Shown here piece by piece: positions 63,522 to 64,000 of a DNA stretch of 64,000 bases. The position numbers and the translations under genes were made by a program. Location of the stretch: positions 27,209 to 91,208 of the forward strand of contig JAHIVT010000145.1 of the NCBI GenBank assembly GCA_018816555.1, written 5' to 3'. This stretch comes from Pseudomonadota bacterium. GTDB taxonomy: Bacteria > Desulfobacterota > Desulfobulbia > Desulfobulbales > SURF-16. Position 1 is the first letter of the stretch. Each line of letters starts with the position of its first letter. The notes beneath the pieces were generated by a model, which was not told the DNA's origin, did no database searches, and worked only from the letters and a program-made list of their open reading frames with translations.

Positions 63522-63607
63522 CCGGTTGACAGTTTACGGTCTTCAAATCTCCAAATTTGACAACATAATTTCCTGTAACTGCCAACCGTAAGCCGTAAAC
63601 TGTCAGC
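63522..63607. repeat. Inverted repeat of CAGTTTACGG type
   Basis: GTTGACAGTTTACGG (63525-63539) and its near-perfect complement CCGTAAACTGTCAGC (63593-63607) flank about 55 bases that include a further related unit CCAACCGTAAG. Another degenerate short-period repeat like those at 28161 and 45823, again just after a gene. Confidence 0.6.
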
Positions 63608-63860
63608 CTATGTTTAATTCCCCCGTAGCTGGAATGCCCATCCTGACCGGCTGAAAATGGATGGTAATCAGATTTGTTATTGCCCTGCCATACTTTAGCA
63701 GTTTTTTCTTGCAAAATTGCTGAATCAGAGTTTGGCTGTTTTGAATAGGCTGCTGATTCACATGGGGAAAAAGGAACGGTGAGAAAGGATGGGAAGCTGG
63801 GCGGGAAAACAGTCCGCCTATATGAGTTGATATCATGGAAAGTTTCCACTTATCAACAAT

Positions 63861-63987
63861 GATAAGCTGACCGTGAGCTCCGCTGCGCTACGCCCACAGT
63901 CAGCTTATCGTCGGCTGTTGCGCTTCGCTCGAACGCTCCTTGACAGGCTCCGCTCACGCTCCGCCTATCAAGGGCGTTCGAGCCGAC
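63861..63987. repeat. Two consecutive hairpin-forming repeats at the window end
   Basis: GATAAGCTGAC (63861-63871) pairs with GTCAGCTTATC (63899-63909). GTCGGCT (63910-63916) and CTCGAACGC (63928-63936) pair with AGCCGAC (63981-63987) and GCGTTCGAG (63974-63982). The loops are rich in CGCTCCGC units. REP-like in character. The remaining bases of 63492-64000 hold no gene that could be supported. Confidence 0.65.
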
Positions 63988-64000
63988 TACGATTCTCGGC

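Overview
The window reads as chromosomal DNA from an anaerobic, respiring Gram-negative bacterium, most likely a Desulfobacterota relative of the Desulfobulbales/Desulfuromonadales type. The evidence is seven secreted multiheme c-type cytochromes carrying about 63 CxxCH motifs, outer-membrane beta-barrels, NHL-propeller and sulfurtransferase proteins, an ADP-forming acetyl-CoA synthetase, a sigma54-dependent regulator and an apparent selenocysteine-containing cytochrome. No rRNA, tRNA, CRISPR array, integrase or intact transposase was seen. The taxonomic placement is inference from gene content.

Layout. 1-17.3 kb is an electron-transfer and redox-control region. It holds a partial lipoprotein, a beta-barrel, a penta/hexaheme cytochrome, a histidine kinase whose phospho-acceptor His is replaced by Asn, a TusA-like protein, a RegB/RegA (PrrB/PrrA) redox two-component pair, an NHL protein with a decaheme cytochrome, a PilZ protein, octaheme and pentaheme (fn3-containing) cytochromes with a HAMP membrane protein, and two tandem dodecaheme cytochromes. 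17.7-24.4 kb is a signalling/uptake operon: sensor kinase, NtrC-family regulator, porin, short phosphate-type binding protein and a degenerate GGDEF protein. 24.5-28.2 kb encodes secreted proteins of unknown function and a TPR membrane protein. 28.4-45.8 kb is mostly housekeeping or cell-envelope: AsmA-like, HrpA helicase, an actin-fold ATPase, a very long pentapeptide-repeat protein, a bifunctional PBP, a SEC-C protein, two VanZ-like proteins around a PAS kinase, and an FmdB zinc ribbon. 45.9-52.8 kb has acyl-CoA/acetate metabolism (CoA-transferase-GNAT fusion and ADP-forming acetate-CoA ligase), a TPR-methyltransferase and a YitT protein. 53.7-57.1 kb is the in-frame-UGA cytochrome followed by two periplasmic rhodanese-like proteins. 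57.3-63.5 kb has a PAS kinase, a TauE-like permease, a REC-PAS-GGDEF cyclase and a KefB-like antiporter. The last 500 bases are repeats.

How it may work together. The most distinctive regulatory signal is a repeated site, (G)NGGC-AAATT-GNCGC, found in intergenic DNA beside the cytochrome genes, beside regB/tusA and twice before the secreted protein at 24.8 kb. It matches the general RegA/PrrA/RegR box layout, and a RegBA pair lies in the middle of the cluster, which suggests a local RegA regulon controlling respiratory cytochromes. The most distinctive gene is the undecaheme cytochrome at 53.7-55.1 kb. It is interrupted by a UGA codon followed at the right distance by a compact hairpin with an AGGU loop, as expected of a bacterial SECIS element; it resembles ExtKL of the Geobacter selenite/tellurite operon. 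All family assignments were made by reading motifs, without database searches.
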